DNA from: Burkholderiaceae bacterium
Lineage (GTDB): Bacteria > Pseudomonadota > Gammaproteobacteria > Burkholderiales > Burkholderiaceae_B
Direction of reading: 5' to 3'
Length of the DNA: 39,754 nucleotides
NCBI GenBank assembly: GCA_017983955.1
Contig: JAGOAJ010000027.1
Coordinates: forward strand, 1 to 39,754
How positions within the stretch are numbered: the stretch's first letter is position 1; every line of letters starts with the position of its first letter. Below the pieces are notes generated by a model that was not told the DNA's origin, did no database searches, and was given only the letters and a program-made list of their open reading frames with translations. The position numbers and the translations under genes were made by a program. Shown piece after piece: positions 17,203 to 26,700 of this stretch.

Positions 17203-18084
17203 TTGAGAAAGGGCATTCCTAATCTGGGTGCGTTACAGGCTTTCGAAGCCACGGCACGGCTGGGTTCGTTTTCCCGCGCGGCCGAGGAACTGTCGCTGAC
17301 CCATAGCGCTATCTATAGGCAGGTCAGTGGTCTGGAAGAACGCTTAGGTGTTTTATTGTTTACCCGGGTAAGACGCCGGGTGGCTTTGACGGATGCGGGC
17401 GCTGAATATGCCGGGCGGGTACGCCACCACCTGGAGCAGTTGGAAAAGGACACCTTTGGCTTGATCTCGCGCTCTATGGGGCGCAGCCTGCATGTGGCGG
17501 TATTGCCTACGCTGGCCACCACCTGGTTGATACCGCGTTTGCCAGACTTTCAGCAAAAGCATGGTGACATTGCCGTTAGTCTGTCGGTACGCACCTTGCC
17601 TTTCCAATTCAATGATCACCCGTTTGACGCGGCTATCTATCATGCAGAACAGCTATGGCCGCAAACCATAGGTTTTAAATTGTTTGATGAAGGCGAACTG
17701 GTCACTGTGTGCTTGCCTGAATTGCTGGCGAGCTTGCCGGACCAGCGAACGGCGATGGAGCACCTGCCCCATCTGCACATGTTGTCGCGTCCCGATGCTT
17801 GGCGCTGGTGGTATCAGGCGCAGGGGCTGGATTACCTGCCATCTAGCAGCGCCGGACCGCGTTATGAGCTATTCAGCATGACCTTGGCGGCTGTCCAGGC
17901 GGGTATGGGTGTTGCCCTGATGCCGCGTTTTTTAGTTCAGCAGCACTTGGATGCCGGGCAGTTGGTCAGCCCTTTGGCCGGCGTACTGGCCGTACGGGAA
18001 GCTTATTTTTTCAGCTATCCCGTCGGCAATGTGCGTAGCGAAGCCCTGCAGGCTTTCGAGCAATGGCTGGCTACGATGACTTAG
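17203..18084 (+). CDS. LysR-type transcriptional regulator (GcvA/AmpR-like)
   Basis: The start is taken as TTG at 17203 because AGGAG (17192-17196) lies 6 bases ahead and the protein then opens with RKGIPNLGALQAFEATARLGSFSRAAEELSLTH split over the usual LysR winged helix-turn-helix (first 60 residues, with AIYRQVSGLEERLGVLLFTR). That gives 293 residues, the family length. The rest is the periplasmic-binding-like effector domain, with the GcvA-like RPDAWRWWYQAQGL segment. It is divergent from the ThDP gene and probably controls it, possibly with gcdH; the effector is unknown. It converges on purU with a 23-base gap. Confidence 0.92.
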   Translation: MRKGIPNLGALQAFEATARLGSFSRAAEELSLTHSAIYRQVSGLEERLGVLLFTRVRRRVALTDAGAEYAGRVRHHLEQLEKDTFGLISRSMGRSLHVAVLPTLATTWLIPRLPDFQQKHGDIAVSLSVRTLPFQFNDHPFDAAIYHAEQLWPQTIGFKLFDEGELVTVCLPELLASLPDQRTAMEHLPHLHMLSRPDAWRWWYQAQGLDYLPSSSAGPRYELFSMTLAAVQAGMGVALMPRFLVQQHLDAGQLVSPLAGVLAVREAYFFSYPVGNVRSEALQAFEQWLATMT

Positions 18085-18107
18085 GGCAGGTGACTAAAAG
18101 CGGGGTC

Positions 18108-18956
18108 TTAGCGAAAGACCACGGTGCGGCTGCCGTTCAGCAAGATCCGGTGTTCTACATGGGATCGCACGGCACGTGCCAACACCAATGATTCCACGTC
18201 GCTGCCAACTTGGGTCAGTGCGTGGGCGCTCATGGCATGGTCTACCCGTTCAATGTCCTGCTCGATGATGGGGCCTTCGTCCAGATCGGCCGTTACATAA
18301 TGGGCCGTGGCGCCTATGATTTTTACACCACGCTCGTGAGCCTGGTGATAGGGGCGGGCCCCCTTGAAGCTGGGCAGAAAACTGTGATGAATATTGATCG
18401 CCTTGCCCGATAAGGCCTGGCACAGGGTGTTGGACAGGATCTGCATATAGCGCGCCAGCACCACCAGATCAATGTTTTCCTGCTTAACCAGATTCAGTAT
18501 TTGTTGTTCCTGGCTATCACGAGTTTCCGCTGTCACGGGTAGGTGATGGAAAGGCACCTGATACGACTGGGCCAATCCGGCGTAATCATTGTGGTTGGAT
18601 ACTATGCCTGCGATCTCGACAGGCAGCTGTCCGCTGTGGGTGCGGAACAGCAAATCATTCAGGCAATGGCCCTGGCGGCTAACCAATATCAATAAGCGGG
18701 CTTTGCGGCGGGCGTCATAAATGGTGGCCTGCATATCGAACTTGGTAGCTACGGTTGCGAAGCTGGCTTGCAGTTCGTCTACCGGCGTTGCAATGGGCAG
18801 GTGAAAGTGCACCCGCAGGAAGAACCGTTCGGTTTCCAGATCGCCGAATTGTTGGGCATCGATGATGTTGCCGTGCAGTTTCAGCAACCAGCCGGTCACG
18901 TTGTGGACTATGCCTATGCGGTCAGGGCAGGAAATCGTCAGTATGTAATCGTTCAT
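18108..18956 (-). CDS. purU: Formyltetrahydrofolate deformylase
   Basis: PurU hydrolyses 10-formyl-THF to formate and THF, balancing one-carbon pools and supplying formate for PurT-type purine synthesis. The 282 residues comprise an N-terminal ACT domain ([20 protein letters not shown], about 5-24), which in this family senses Met/Gly, and a formyltransferase-like catalytic domain with [29 protein letters not shown] (catalytic Asn and His), then [16 protein letters not shown] (catalytic Asp). The ATG overlaps the stop of the LhgO-like gene as ATGA, so the two are translationally coupled. It is the last gene of the five-gene minus-strand operon. Confidence 0.96.
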   Translation of the reverse strand: MNDYILTISCPDRIGIVHNVTGWLLKLHGNIIDAQQFGDLETERFFLRVHFHLPIATPVDELQASFATVATKFDMQATIYDARRKARLLILVSRQGHCLNDLLFRTHSGQLPVEIAGIVSNHNDYAGLAQSYQVPFHHLPVTAETRDSQEQQILNLVKQENIDLVVLARYMQILSNTLCQALSGKAINIHHSFLPSFKGARPYHQAHERGVKIIGATAHYVTADLDEGPIIEQDIERVDHAMSAHALTQVGSDVESLVLARAVRSHVEHRILLNGSRTVVFR

Positions 18957-20086
18957 AGCTTATGTAGAGAGGAGGTCAGCGAGGCATAGGCAGCGTCTGC
19001 TATGGCCAAGCAGGCAGTCAGACCGGGGGATTCTATGCCAAACAGGTTTAATAGTTGCGGAACGCCATGCTCTGCTGGGCCCGCCAGTATAAAGTCGGCA
19101 GCAGGCTGTCCGGCAGGAACTATCTTGGGCCGTATGCCGGTGTAGTCGGGGTTCAACGCCCGGTCGGGCAGTTGGGGCCAATAATGACGTATGGCAGTGT
19201 AAAACAAGGCGGCTCTATCGGGGTTTAGGCTGTAGTCTTCGCTGTCTATCCATTCTGTGTCGGGGCCAAATTTGGCGCGTCCACCCATATCCAGGGTCAG
19301 GTGTACGCCCAGTCCGGCATCATCCGGCATGGGGTAAATCAAATGGCTAAAGGGTGCAGAACCCGACAGGCTGAAGTAACTACCCTTGCAGAAATACGTC
19401 TTGGGGATGGCTCCGGTGGGCTGGCCATACAGAGCGCGTGCCACGGCAGGCGCCGACAGACCGGTGGCATTGACCACGCAGTTGGCGGTCAAGGTAACGG
19501 ATTGGGCACCGCCAAACTCCAGCGCAAACAGGCCGTTATCCAATAGCTGCCCCTGGACGAAGGGCGTGTGGAAGATGCAGCTGGCACCATGCTGTTCGGC
19601 ATCGCCCTGCAAAGCCAGCATCAAGGCATGGCTGTCGATAATACCGGTAGAGGGTGAAACCAACGCGGCCAAGCATTGCAAGGCCGGCTCCAACTGGCGG
19701 GCTTCCTGACCGGTAATGGGATATAAATCGTTCACGCCGCACAGGGTAGCTTGCGTGGCCATCTGGCCCAGCCTGGCGACCTGTTCTGGTGTCGTGGCTA
19801 CAATCAATTTTCCCAGGCGTTTGAACGGAATATCGCGTTCAGTGCAATAGTCGTATAACTGCTGTTTACCCTTTACGCATAGCTTGGCTTTAAGCGAACC
19901 CGGAGGGTAGTAAATGCCAGCATGTATGACTTCGGAATTACGTGAACTGACGCCTGTGCCTATACCGGGGCCTGCTTCTATGATCATGACATCGCGACCG
20001 GATAGTGCCAGTTTTCTGGCTATCGCCAGGCCAACCACGCCAGCGCCCAGCACTACACAGTCTATGTCCGCCGCTGCTACTGTCAT
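18953..20086 (-). CDS. FAD-dependent oxidase of the L-2-hydroxyglutarate oxidase (LhgO) type
   Basis: The 377-residue protein begins with the FAD dinucleotide loop [28 protein letters not shown] (GxGxxG at about 14-19), followed by [27 protein letters not shown], the segment typical of LhgO/L2HGDH flavoproteins. [10 protein letters not shown] and [10 protein letters not shown] toward the C-terminus complete the DAO-fold signature. Family members oxidise L-2-hydroxyglutarate to 2-oxoglutarate; broader 2-hydroxyacid or amino acid oxidation is also possible. It sits 7 bases after the flavin reductase gene and overlaps purU by 4 bases. With gcdH nearby the 2-hydroxyglutarate/glutarate link is attractive but is inference. 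Confidence 0.85.
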   Translation of the reverse strand: MTVAAADIDCVVLGAGVVGLAIARKLALSGRDVMIIEAGPGIGTGVSSRNSEVIHAGIYYPPGSLKAKLCVKGKQQLYDYCTERDIPFKRLGKLIVATTPEQVARLGQMATQATLCGVNDLYPITGQEARQLEPALQCLAALVSPSTGIIDSHALMLALQGDAEQHGASCIFHTPFVQGQLLDNGLFALEFGGAQSVTLTANCVVNATGLSAPAVARALYGQPTGAIPKTYFCKGSYFSLSGSAPFSHLIYPMPDDAGLGVHLTLDMGGRAKFGPDTEWIDSEDYSLNPDRAALFYTAIRHYWPQLPDRALNPDYTGIRPKIVPAGQPAADFILAGPAEHGVPQLLNLFGIESPGLTACLAIADAAYASLTSSLHKL

Positions 20087-20093
20087 CCCAGGC

Positions 20094-20615
20094 CTAGCGA
20101 CTGACCAGGGGTTCGCTGGATGGCGTCAGGTCGAAGTCACCTGCGTGATAGACCAAAGGCTGTGCAAATCCATGGTGGCAGTGTTCCACCTGGCCTATGA
20201 AAACAATATGATCGCCCGCATCGTGTTGGGCCAGGTTAATGCATTCAAACCAGGCAGCGCATTCATCAGCCAACATCATGGCGCCTCCGGGTGCCAGGGT
20301 GGTAGGCGACTTGGCGAAACGGTCGGCTTGCGTGCCATAGGCAAAACGCTTGGCTAAGTGCAATTGCTGCGCTGACAACACATGCACCACATAGCGCCGG
20401 CCCTGTTGAAACGTATGCAACACGGATGATGCCTTGGACAAGGACCATAGGATCAGGGGCGGATCCAGCGACACCGAATTAAACGAGCTGACGGTCAGGC
20501 CCACCGGGCTGTGGTCAGGTTCTGAGTGACTGGTGACTACGGTTACACCCGTGGGGAAGCGCCCTAGTGCGGAACGGAAATAGCCAACGTCGAAAGAGGG
20601 GGGATTTGCGATCAT
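20094..20615 (-). CDS. Flavin reductase-like, FMN-binding protein
   Basis: A 173-residue split-barrel FMN-binding protein of the flavin reductase family (HpaC/NtaB-like): [17 protein letters not shown] near the N-terminus, [22 protein letters not shown] forming the flavin-binding strands, and a [13 protein letters not shown] segment near the end. These enzymes supply reduced flavin from NAD(P)H, often to a partner monooxygenase. I chose the ATG at 20615; an earlier Met at 20711 would overlap pdxH and adds sequence not typical of the family. The Shine-Dalgarno is weak. The gene lies 31 bases after pdxH and 7 before the LhgO-like gene. No partner oxygenase is visible. Confidence 0.85.
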   Translation of the reverse strand: MIANPPSFDVGYFRSALGRFPTGVTVVTSHSEPDHSPVGLTVSSFNSVSLDPPLILWSLSKASSVLHTFQQGRRYVVHVLSAQQLHLAKRFAYGTQADRFAKSPTTLAPGGAMMLADECAAWFECINLAQHDAGDHIVFIGQVEHCHHGFAQPLVYHAGDFDLTPSSEPLVSR

Positions 20616-20646
20616 ATCGACAGTGTAATAATAGTTTGCACTGTCG

Positions 20647-21288
20647 TCAGGGCGCCAGGCGGCTGACGGTCCAGATTCCGTTTGCATCGGCTTGGTAAAC
20701 CAGCCTGTCATGCAGACGTGAAGGCCGTCCTTGCCAGAATTCTACATAAGAAGGGTTTAGGCAGTAGCCACCCCAGTGTTCTGGACGTGCAGGGTGATCG
20801 CCCAGGGATAGCGCCAGTGCGGCCACGCTGGCCTCCAGCCCATCACGATCCACAAGCTGACTTTGGGGCGAGGCGCATGCGCCTATGCGCGATGCCAGTG
20901 GCCGTGAATGAAAATACTGGTCGGATTCCGCCGCCGGGATTTTATGCACCAACCCTTCGATACGCACCTGACGTTCCAGTTCTGGCCAGAAAAACAACAG
21001 ACTGGCATGGGGGTTGCGGGTGAGCTCTGTGCCTTTGCGCGATAGGTAGTTGGTGAAAAACACAAAGCCGCTTTTGTCGTAGCCTTTAAGCAGGACAGTG
21101 CGCGCCGAAGGACGGCCATCAGCAGTGGCTGTTGCCAGAGTCATGGCGTTGACCTCAAGTACCTTGGCCTGTAATGCATCCTTGAACCACAGATCAAACT
21201 GCTGCAGAGGCGTGGCTTGTAGCGTGGACTCAAGCAATTCAGATTTTTCGTAGCTTTTACGGATATCGGCAACGGACATAGAAGACAA
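20647..21288 (-). CDS. pdxH: Pyridoxine/pyridoxamine 5'-phosphate oxidase
   Basis: PdxH oxidises pyridoxine- or pyridoxamine-5'-phosphate to pyridoxal phosphate with FMN and oxygen. The 213 residues contain [23 protein letters not shown] (about 48-70), the FMN-binding [40 protein letters not shown] (substrate-binding), and the C-terminal [14 protein letters not shown]. All conserved segments are intact. A second Met three codons on (MSVAD) could also serve as start. It is the second gene of the minus-strand operon, 22 bases after chaC. Confidence 0.97.
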   Translation of the reverse strand: MSSMSVADIRKSYEKSELLESTLQATPLQQFDLWFKDALQAKVLEVNAMTLATATADGRPSARTVLLKGYDKSGFVFFTNYLSRKGTELTRNPHASLLFFWPELERQVRIEGLVHKIPAAESDQYFHSRPLASRIGACASPQSQLVDRDGLEASVAALALSLGDHPARPEHWGGYCLNPSYVEFWQGRPSRLHDRLVYQADANGIWTVSRLAP

Positions 21289-21310
21289 CCCGGGGTAGAG
21301 TAAACAAAAA

Positions 21311-21961
21311 TTAGGCGGCGATAGCCTGCAGGCGCTGCACCAGATGCTGCAGGCGTTTGTCGTGGATATTACTTTGCTTTAGCGCCTGGGCGGTTTCCAG
21401 CACGTATTCAAGGCAAGGTCCGTAGCTGCCGTGAGCCCTGGAAACTATATCAACCAGGTGTTCTAGCGGCAAGCCTGGTATATAAGCGTCTGTATGGCGG
21501 TTCATCACGAAGACCAGAGCCATGACATTACCATGTTCGGTGCGGCAGTTCAGCCACTTGGGCGTGTAGGCCCCACTGGGCATTTCACGTTGCCATAAAG
21601 CGTCGGCGGTGGACGGGACCTGATGGGCGGCAATTCGAAAGGCGATGCCACGGCAAGAACCGCCGTTATCCAGGCCAAACACCAGGCCAGGATTTTCGGG
21701 CGTGCCCCGATTGACGCGCGACCACAGGCACAAGGCCCTGTGATAGCCATGCAGCAAGGCGGCGCGCTTTTCAAGGTAGGCAAATTCAGGGCGCCAGACC
21801 AAAGACCCATAGCCATAGACCCAAAGATCCTGGCCTGTTGTCCAGCCTGCCATGGTGGCGTCCAGCGAAGCCTGGCGTTCAGCGTCGGTAAGACGTCGGA
21901 AGGCGCCTGGGGCAGGCGCGCAATATGGATCGTAAGGGACAGCCTGATTCACGGTATGCAA
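21311..21961 (-). CDS. ChaC-like gamma-glutamylcyclotransferase
   Basis: ChaC-family enzymes cut the gamma-glutamyl group of glutathione to give 5-oxoproline and Cys-Gly. The 216 residues carry the substrate-binding loop [13 protein letters not shown] (Y49-G50-Y51-G52-S53-L54) after a family-like N-terminal extension. RGIAFRI, then [10 protein letters not shown], follow, the latter with a Glu in the region of the catalytic residue, and a C-terminal [14 protein letters not shown]. The length matches bacterial ChaC. It appears to be the first gene of the operon chaC-pdxH-flavin reductase-LhgO-purU and is divergent from tcdA across 97 bases. Confidence 0.92.
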   Translation of the reverse strand: MHTVNQAVPYDPYCAPAPGAFRRLTDAERQASLDATMAGWTTGQDLWVYGYGSLVWRPEFAYLEKRAALLHGYHRALCLWSRVNRGTPENPGLVFGLDNGGSCRGIAFRIAAHQVPSTADALWQREMPSGAYTPKWLNCRTEHGNVMALVFVMNRHTDAYIPGLPLEHLVDIVSRAHGSYGPCLEYVLETAQALKQSNIHDKRLQHLVQRLQAIAA

Positions 21962-22058
21962 AAATCAAATAGAGAGCAGTCCCTATTTTAGGACATACTG
22001 CCGGACAAAGACATAGGCGTGTTAACGTTCTTCTTTTGTTTTTCGCCCTTAGTTCGCC

Positions 22059-22901
22059 ATGTCCGATATCGACGCTTCTTATGACAGACGCTTTGCTGGC
22101 CTGGAACGCTTGTTCGGTCCTGGTTGTCTGCAGACCTTGCAATCTGCCCACGTGTTGGTGGCAGGCTTGGGTGGCGTGGGTACCTGGTGCGCCGAGGCGC
22201 TTGCGCGCTCGGGAGTAGGGGCGATAACACTGGTCGATATGGACCATATTGCCGAGTCCAACGTCAACCGACAATTGCATGCCCTAAGCAGCACCCTGGG
22301 GCAAGCCAAGGTGCAGGCCATGGCGGATCGCATCCTGGATATCAATCCCGATTGCCGCTTGGTCGTTATTGACGATTTCGTCAGCCCTGAAAACGTTGCC
22401 GAACTGTTGGCCGCCGGTCCAGGTTTTATCGTCGATTGCACCGATCAGGCCCAGGCCAAAATTGCCCTGATCCTTGAAGCGCGGCGACGCGGCTTGCCTT
22501 TGCTGGTGTGTGGCGGCGCAGGCGGGAAAACCAATCCATTAAGCTTGCGGGCGGGCGATATATCTACGGCGGTGAATGATGCCTTGCTGTCAAAATTACG
22601 CAACACCTTACGCCGTTTGCATGGCTATCCCAAGGCGTCGGATCAGGCAGGTAAACCGCGCAAGCGCATACCCAAAATGAATGTACGCGCCTTGTGGTTT
22701 GACCAGGCCGTATTGCTGCCTTCGCAGTGGACAGCATCATCGGCTCAAGATCCTGATACGGTACAGACCAACCCGACAGATGTGCTGCAAGGCCTGTCTT
22801 GCGCGGGCTATGGGTCAGCGGTCACCATTACCGCGACCATGGGGATGGCGGCGGCCCACGAAGCCATACATTGGATATTACATCAGCGTTATCAGGCCTG
22901 A
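22059..22901 (+). CDS. tcdA: tRNA threonylcarbamoyladenosine dehydratase
   Basis: TcdA (CsdL) uses ATP to cyclise t6A37 in tRNA to the hydantoin-type ct6A. The 280-residue E1-like fold has the adenylation loop GLGGVGTWCAEALARSG (from residue 36), VDMDHIAESNVNRQ with the Arg and Asn that contact ATP, and DCTDQAQAKIAL near 125. Typical for TcdA rather than for MoeB or ThiF are DALLSKLRNTLRR and the later GYGSAVTITATMGMAAAHEAI. No catalytic-Cys or zinc cluster of MoeB/ThiF type is seen. It starts its own transcript and is followed 55 bases on by a hydrolase gene. It links by pathway to the Sua5-type gene at 11253. Confidence 0.94.
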   Translation: MSDIDASYDRRFAGLERLFGPGCLQTLQSAHVLVAGLGGVGTWCAEALARSGVGAITLVDMDHIAESNVNRQLHALSSTLGQAKVQAMADRILDINPDCRLVVIDDFVSPENVAELLAAGPGFIVDCTDQAQAKIALILEARRRGLPLLVCGGAGGKTNPLSLRAGDISTAVNDALLSKLRNTLRRLHGYPKASDQAGKPRKRIPKMNVRALWFDQAVLLPSQWTASSAQDPDTVQTNPTDVLQGLSCAGYGSAVTITATMGMAAAHEAIHWILHQRYQA

Positions 22902-22956
22902 ACTAAAAGCCTTGGTGTACCATGATATTTTAGTGTCATGCCACGGAGGCCACCCC

Positions 22957-23730
22957 ATGAGCTTGCAGCAAGATCCCTATATTGTTGGTTCCGGAGCCCG
23001 GAAAGTTATCTGTCTGAATGGTTGGTTTGGCCATGCTCGTGGCTGGGGACCTTTTATGGACTGTCTGGATGGCGACGAATTTACCTACGCCTTTTTGGAC
23101 TATCGGGGTTATGGCGAACGCATGGGCAGTGGTGGACCCTACACCATAGAGCAAATGGCCCAGGACGCTCTGGATATGGCGGATCATCTGGGTTGGCATG
23201 CCTTTGCCTTGCTAGGGCATTCCATGGGTGGCAGCGTCGCTCAATATGTATTGGCCGAAGCACCTGAACGCGTCCAGACCCTGGTTGCAGTAGCGCCAGT
23301 GCCAGCCAGTGGCGTACCGTTTGATGATCAAGGCTGGGCCTATTTTTCCAATGCGGCGGGCGATGTTACGGTTAGGCGCGGCATTATCGATTTGACTACC
23401 GGTAATCGGCGCAACAGTGCTTGGCTGGACCAGATGGCGCAAACGTCAATGTCGCATTCCGATCCTGAAGCCTTTGCCGCCTATTTAACCGCCTGGGCGA
23501 AAACTAACTTTGTGCAGCGCATCCAGGACAAGCCCACGCCGGTACTGGTGATTGCGGGTGCGCATGACCCAGCCCTGGGCGAAGAGACCTGTAAGGCCAC
23601 CTGGATGCAGCATTATCACAACATTGAACTTAAGGTGCTGGCCAATTCCGGGCACTATCCCATGGATGAAGTGCCCGCCGAATTCGCCGGTATTGTTGAA
23701 GACTATCTGCGCCACCACATGTCGCGTTAA
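22957..23730 (+). CDS. Alpha/beta hydrolase
   Basis: The start at ATG 22957 is set by GGAGG at 22945-22949, 7 bases before; the open frame runs further back inside tcdA but reads as another gene's shadow. The 257-residue protein has the oxyanion-side LNGWFGHARGWGPF, the nucleophile elbow LLGHSMGGSVAQY, a likely acid in AGAHDPA, and the catalytic His in NSGHYPMDEVP. The compact architecture recalls BioH/esterase-like enzymes; the substrate is unknown. Its TAA overlaps the uvrA stop on the opposite strand (shared TTAA), so no terminator separates the two convergent genes. Confidence 0.88.
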   Translation: MSLQQDPYIVGSGARKVICLNGWFGHARGWGPFMDCLDGDEFTYAFLDYRGYGERMGSGGPYTIEQMAQDALDMADHLGWHAFALLGHSMGGSVAQYVLAEAPERVQTLVAVAPVPASGVPFDDQGWAYFSNAAGDVTVRRGIIDLTTGNRRNSAWLDQMAQTSMSHSDPEAFAAYLTAWAKTNFVQRIQDKPTPVLVIAGAHDPALGEETCKATWMQHYHNIELKVLANSGHYPMDEVPAEFAGIVEDYLRHHMSR

Positions 23731-26700
23731 GCGTCGGGTTGCAGAAAACTTTCTAGCACTGCCCCTGTATGTGATTTCGCTTTAAGTGATACCACGTGTT
23801 CGGGCGTGCCTTGGGCCACCAGATGGCCGCCACCCGTGCCGCCTTCGGGGCCCAGATCCAGTATCCAGTCCGCCTCGGCAATCACGTCCAGATTGTGTTC
23901 AATGACCACCACGGTATTGCCCGCTTCGACCAGGCGATGAAGGACGACGATCAGTTTCTCGACGTCCGCCATAGATAAGCCCACCGTGGGTTCATCTAGA
24001 ACATACAGGGTATGGGGAACACGCGAAGCGCGGCCGGTTTTGATTAAGCCGTCGGTTAGCCTGGCCTTGGATAGTTCGGTAACCAGCTTGATGCGTTGTG
24101 CCTCGCCGCCTGACAGCGTGGGCGAGGGCTGGCCCAGCGTCAGATAGCCAAGACCTACGTCTTGCATCAATTGCAGTATGCGGGATATACGTGAGTGGGC
24201 TGAAAAATAGCCTATGGCGTCGTCCACTTCCAGGTTCAGTACTTCGCCCGCGCTTTTGCCTGACCAGGTGACATTCAGGGTGTCGCGGTTGAAGCGCTCG
24301 CCGTAGCAGGCGTCGCAGGGCACTTTGACGTCAGGCAGGAAGCTCATTTCTATCGTGCGCATGCCCTGGCCTTCACATTGTGGGCAGCGGCCTTCGCCCG
24401 TATTGAATGAAAACCGGGTCGCCGTCCAACCACGCAGTCTAGCGTCGCGGGTGCTGGCAAATAACTTGCGTACATCGTCCCAGAAGCCTACGTAGGTAGC
24501 GGGACACGAACGCGGTGTTTTGCCTATAGGGGTTTGATCGACCTCCAGGACTCGGTCTATATGTTCCCAGCCCGTAATGTTGGTGCAACCGTACCAGGCG
24601 GGGGCCGAGCGCTGTGAGACGGCTTGGGCGATGTTATCCAGCAATACTTCGCGGGCCAGCGTGGATTTCCCAGAGCCGGATACGCCAGTAACTACAGTCA
24701 GCCGACCTATGGGCACCTGAGCTCGCACATTATGCAGATTATGCAGGTGGGCGCCGCTTACTTCTATCATGGGGGTGTCGGACTTGACCCGACGACGGGG
24801 CTGCAAGGGGTGTACCAGCGGGTGCTTCAGATAGCGGCCAGTCACCGATGCAGGGTTGTCCATAATGTCTTGCACCGTGCCTTGGGCCACCACCATGCCA
24901 CCGCGTGTGCCTGCGCCGGGGCCAATATCAATCACATGCGAGGCGCGACGTATGGTGTCTTCGTCATGCTCTACCACTACCAATGTGTTGCCATTACCTT
25001 CCAGGGTGCTTAAGGCTTTAAGCAGTATCTGATTGTCGCGTGGGTGTAGACCTATGGTGGGTTCGTCCAGCACATAGCACACGCCTTGCAGGTTAGAACC
25101 TAATTGGGCTGCCAGCCGGATGCGCTGTGCTTCGCCGCCGGATAAAGTGGGCGCTGCTCTGTCTAGCGCCAAATAACCCAGGCCGGTTTCCAGCATAAAG
25201 TTCAGTCGACCGCGTATTTCCGTCAGTATGTCGCGGGCGATCTCGGCTTCACGGCCACGGCTGATTAAGCTGGTGAAAAAGGTCTGTGCTTCGGTGACCG
25301 ACATGGCGGCGAATTCAGCAATGGATCGTTCGCGCCACAGAAATGCCCGTGACACTGGATTCAGTCGTTCGCCATCGCAGGCCGTGCAAGTTTCCGTGCC
25401 ACCTTCGTACCAGGAATTCCAGGCCGTTTCTTCGCCGGTTTGTTCTTCGTTGAAGCCAGCCAGTTGTAACCCCGTGCCAAAGCAACTGGTACACCAGCCA
25501 TGCTTGGAGTTATAGGAAAACATGCGCGGGTCGGGTTCAGGAAAACTGGTGCCACAATTAGGGCAGGCACGTTTGACCGAAAAATGTTGCTGCTGTGTCA
25601 TGGGCGCCAGGCCCATGGCGCGGCGCTCGTCCAGCCCCAGGCCGGGTGCGTCCGGGGTCAGGCCAGCCAAAATGCTGAAGGTGCCATGGCCATGTTCCAG
25701 GGCGCTATGCAAAGCCGCACGCAGCTCGGTTTCATGGCGCACGTCTACGATTAGATCGGCAATCGGCAGTTCTATCGTGTGTTCTTTGTAGCGATCCAGC
25801 CGTGGCCAGGGCGCGACAGGTATAAATTCGCCATCTACCCGTAGGTGGCTATGGCCTTTGGCCGCCGCCCATTTAGCTAGATCGGTGTAATAGCCCTTGC
25901 GTGCGACGACCAGCGGTGCCAGCAAGCCTATATGCTTGCCTTTGTGATCATGCATCAAATGCGCCAGGATTTGATCAGGGTTTTGAGGTTGCACCGCTAC
26001 ATGGCAGCACGGACACATCTGGGTGCCCAGCTTCACATACAGCAGGCGCAGGAAATGATGGATTTCCGTCATGGTGGCCACGGTGGACTTGCGTCCGCCC
26101 CGGCTGGTGCGCTGTTCTATGGCAACCGTAGGCGGTATGCCGTAGATAGCGTCCACATCGGGCTTGCCGGCGGGCTGCACAATGGCGCGGGCGTAGGCAT
26201 TCAAGGATTCCAGATAGCGGCGCTGGCCCTCGTTGAATAATATGTCAAAGGCCAGGGTGGATTTGCCTGATCCCGACACCCCCGTGATCACGGTAAAGGT
26301 GTCACGAGGAATGCTGACATTGATGCCCTTTAGATTATGTTCGCGGGCATTCAGTATGTCTATACTATGTGTATCTTTGCGTTGCCGCTTCAGCAGGCTT
26401 TGCAACGGTGTACCGCTACCATCCTGATCCTGGTAGATGGCATCAGGTTCAGCAGCCAGCTTAGCTTGCTGAGATCTTTCTTCATAAACGACGACGCTGG
26501 TGTAATCATTCAGCGCCTGTCCGGTGTATGACGCTGGGTTGTCCATTAAATCCTGGGGCGTGCCTATACCTATAACTTGACCCCCGGCGTCGCCGCCTTC
26601 GGGGCCCAGGTCTATCAGCCAGTCGGCCGCGCGTATTACGTCTAGGTTATGTTCAATAATCAGCAGTGAATGCCCAGCGCCCAGCAGTTTGCGGAAGGCG

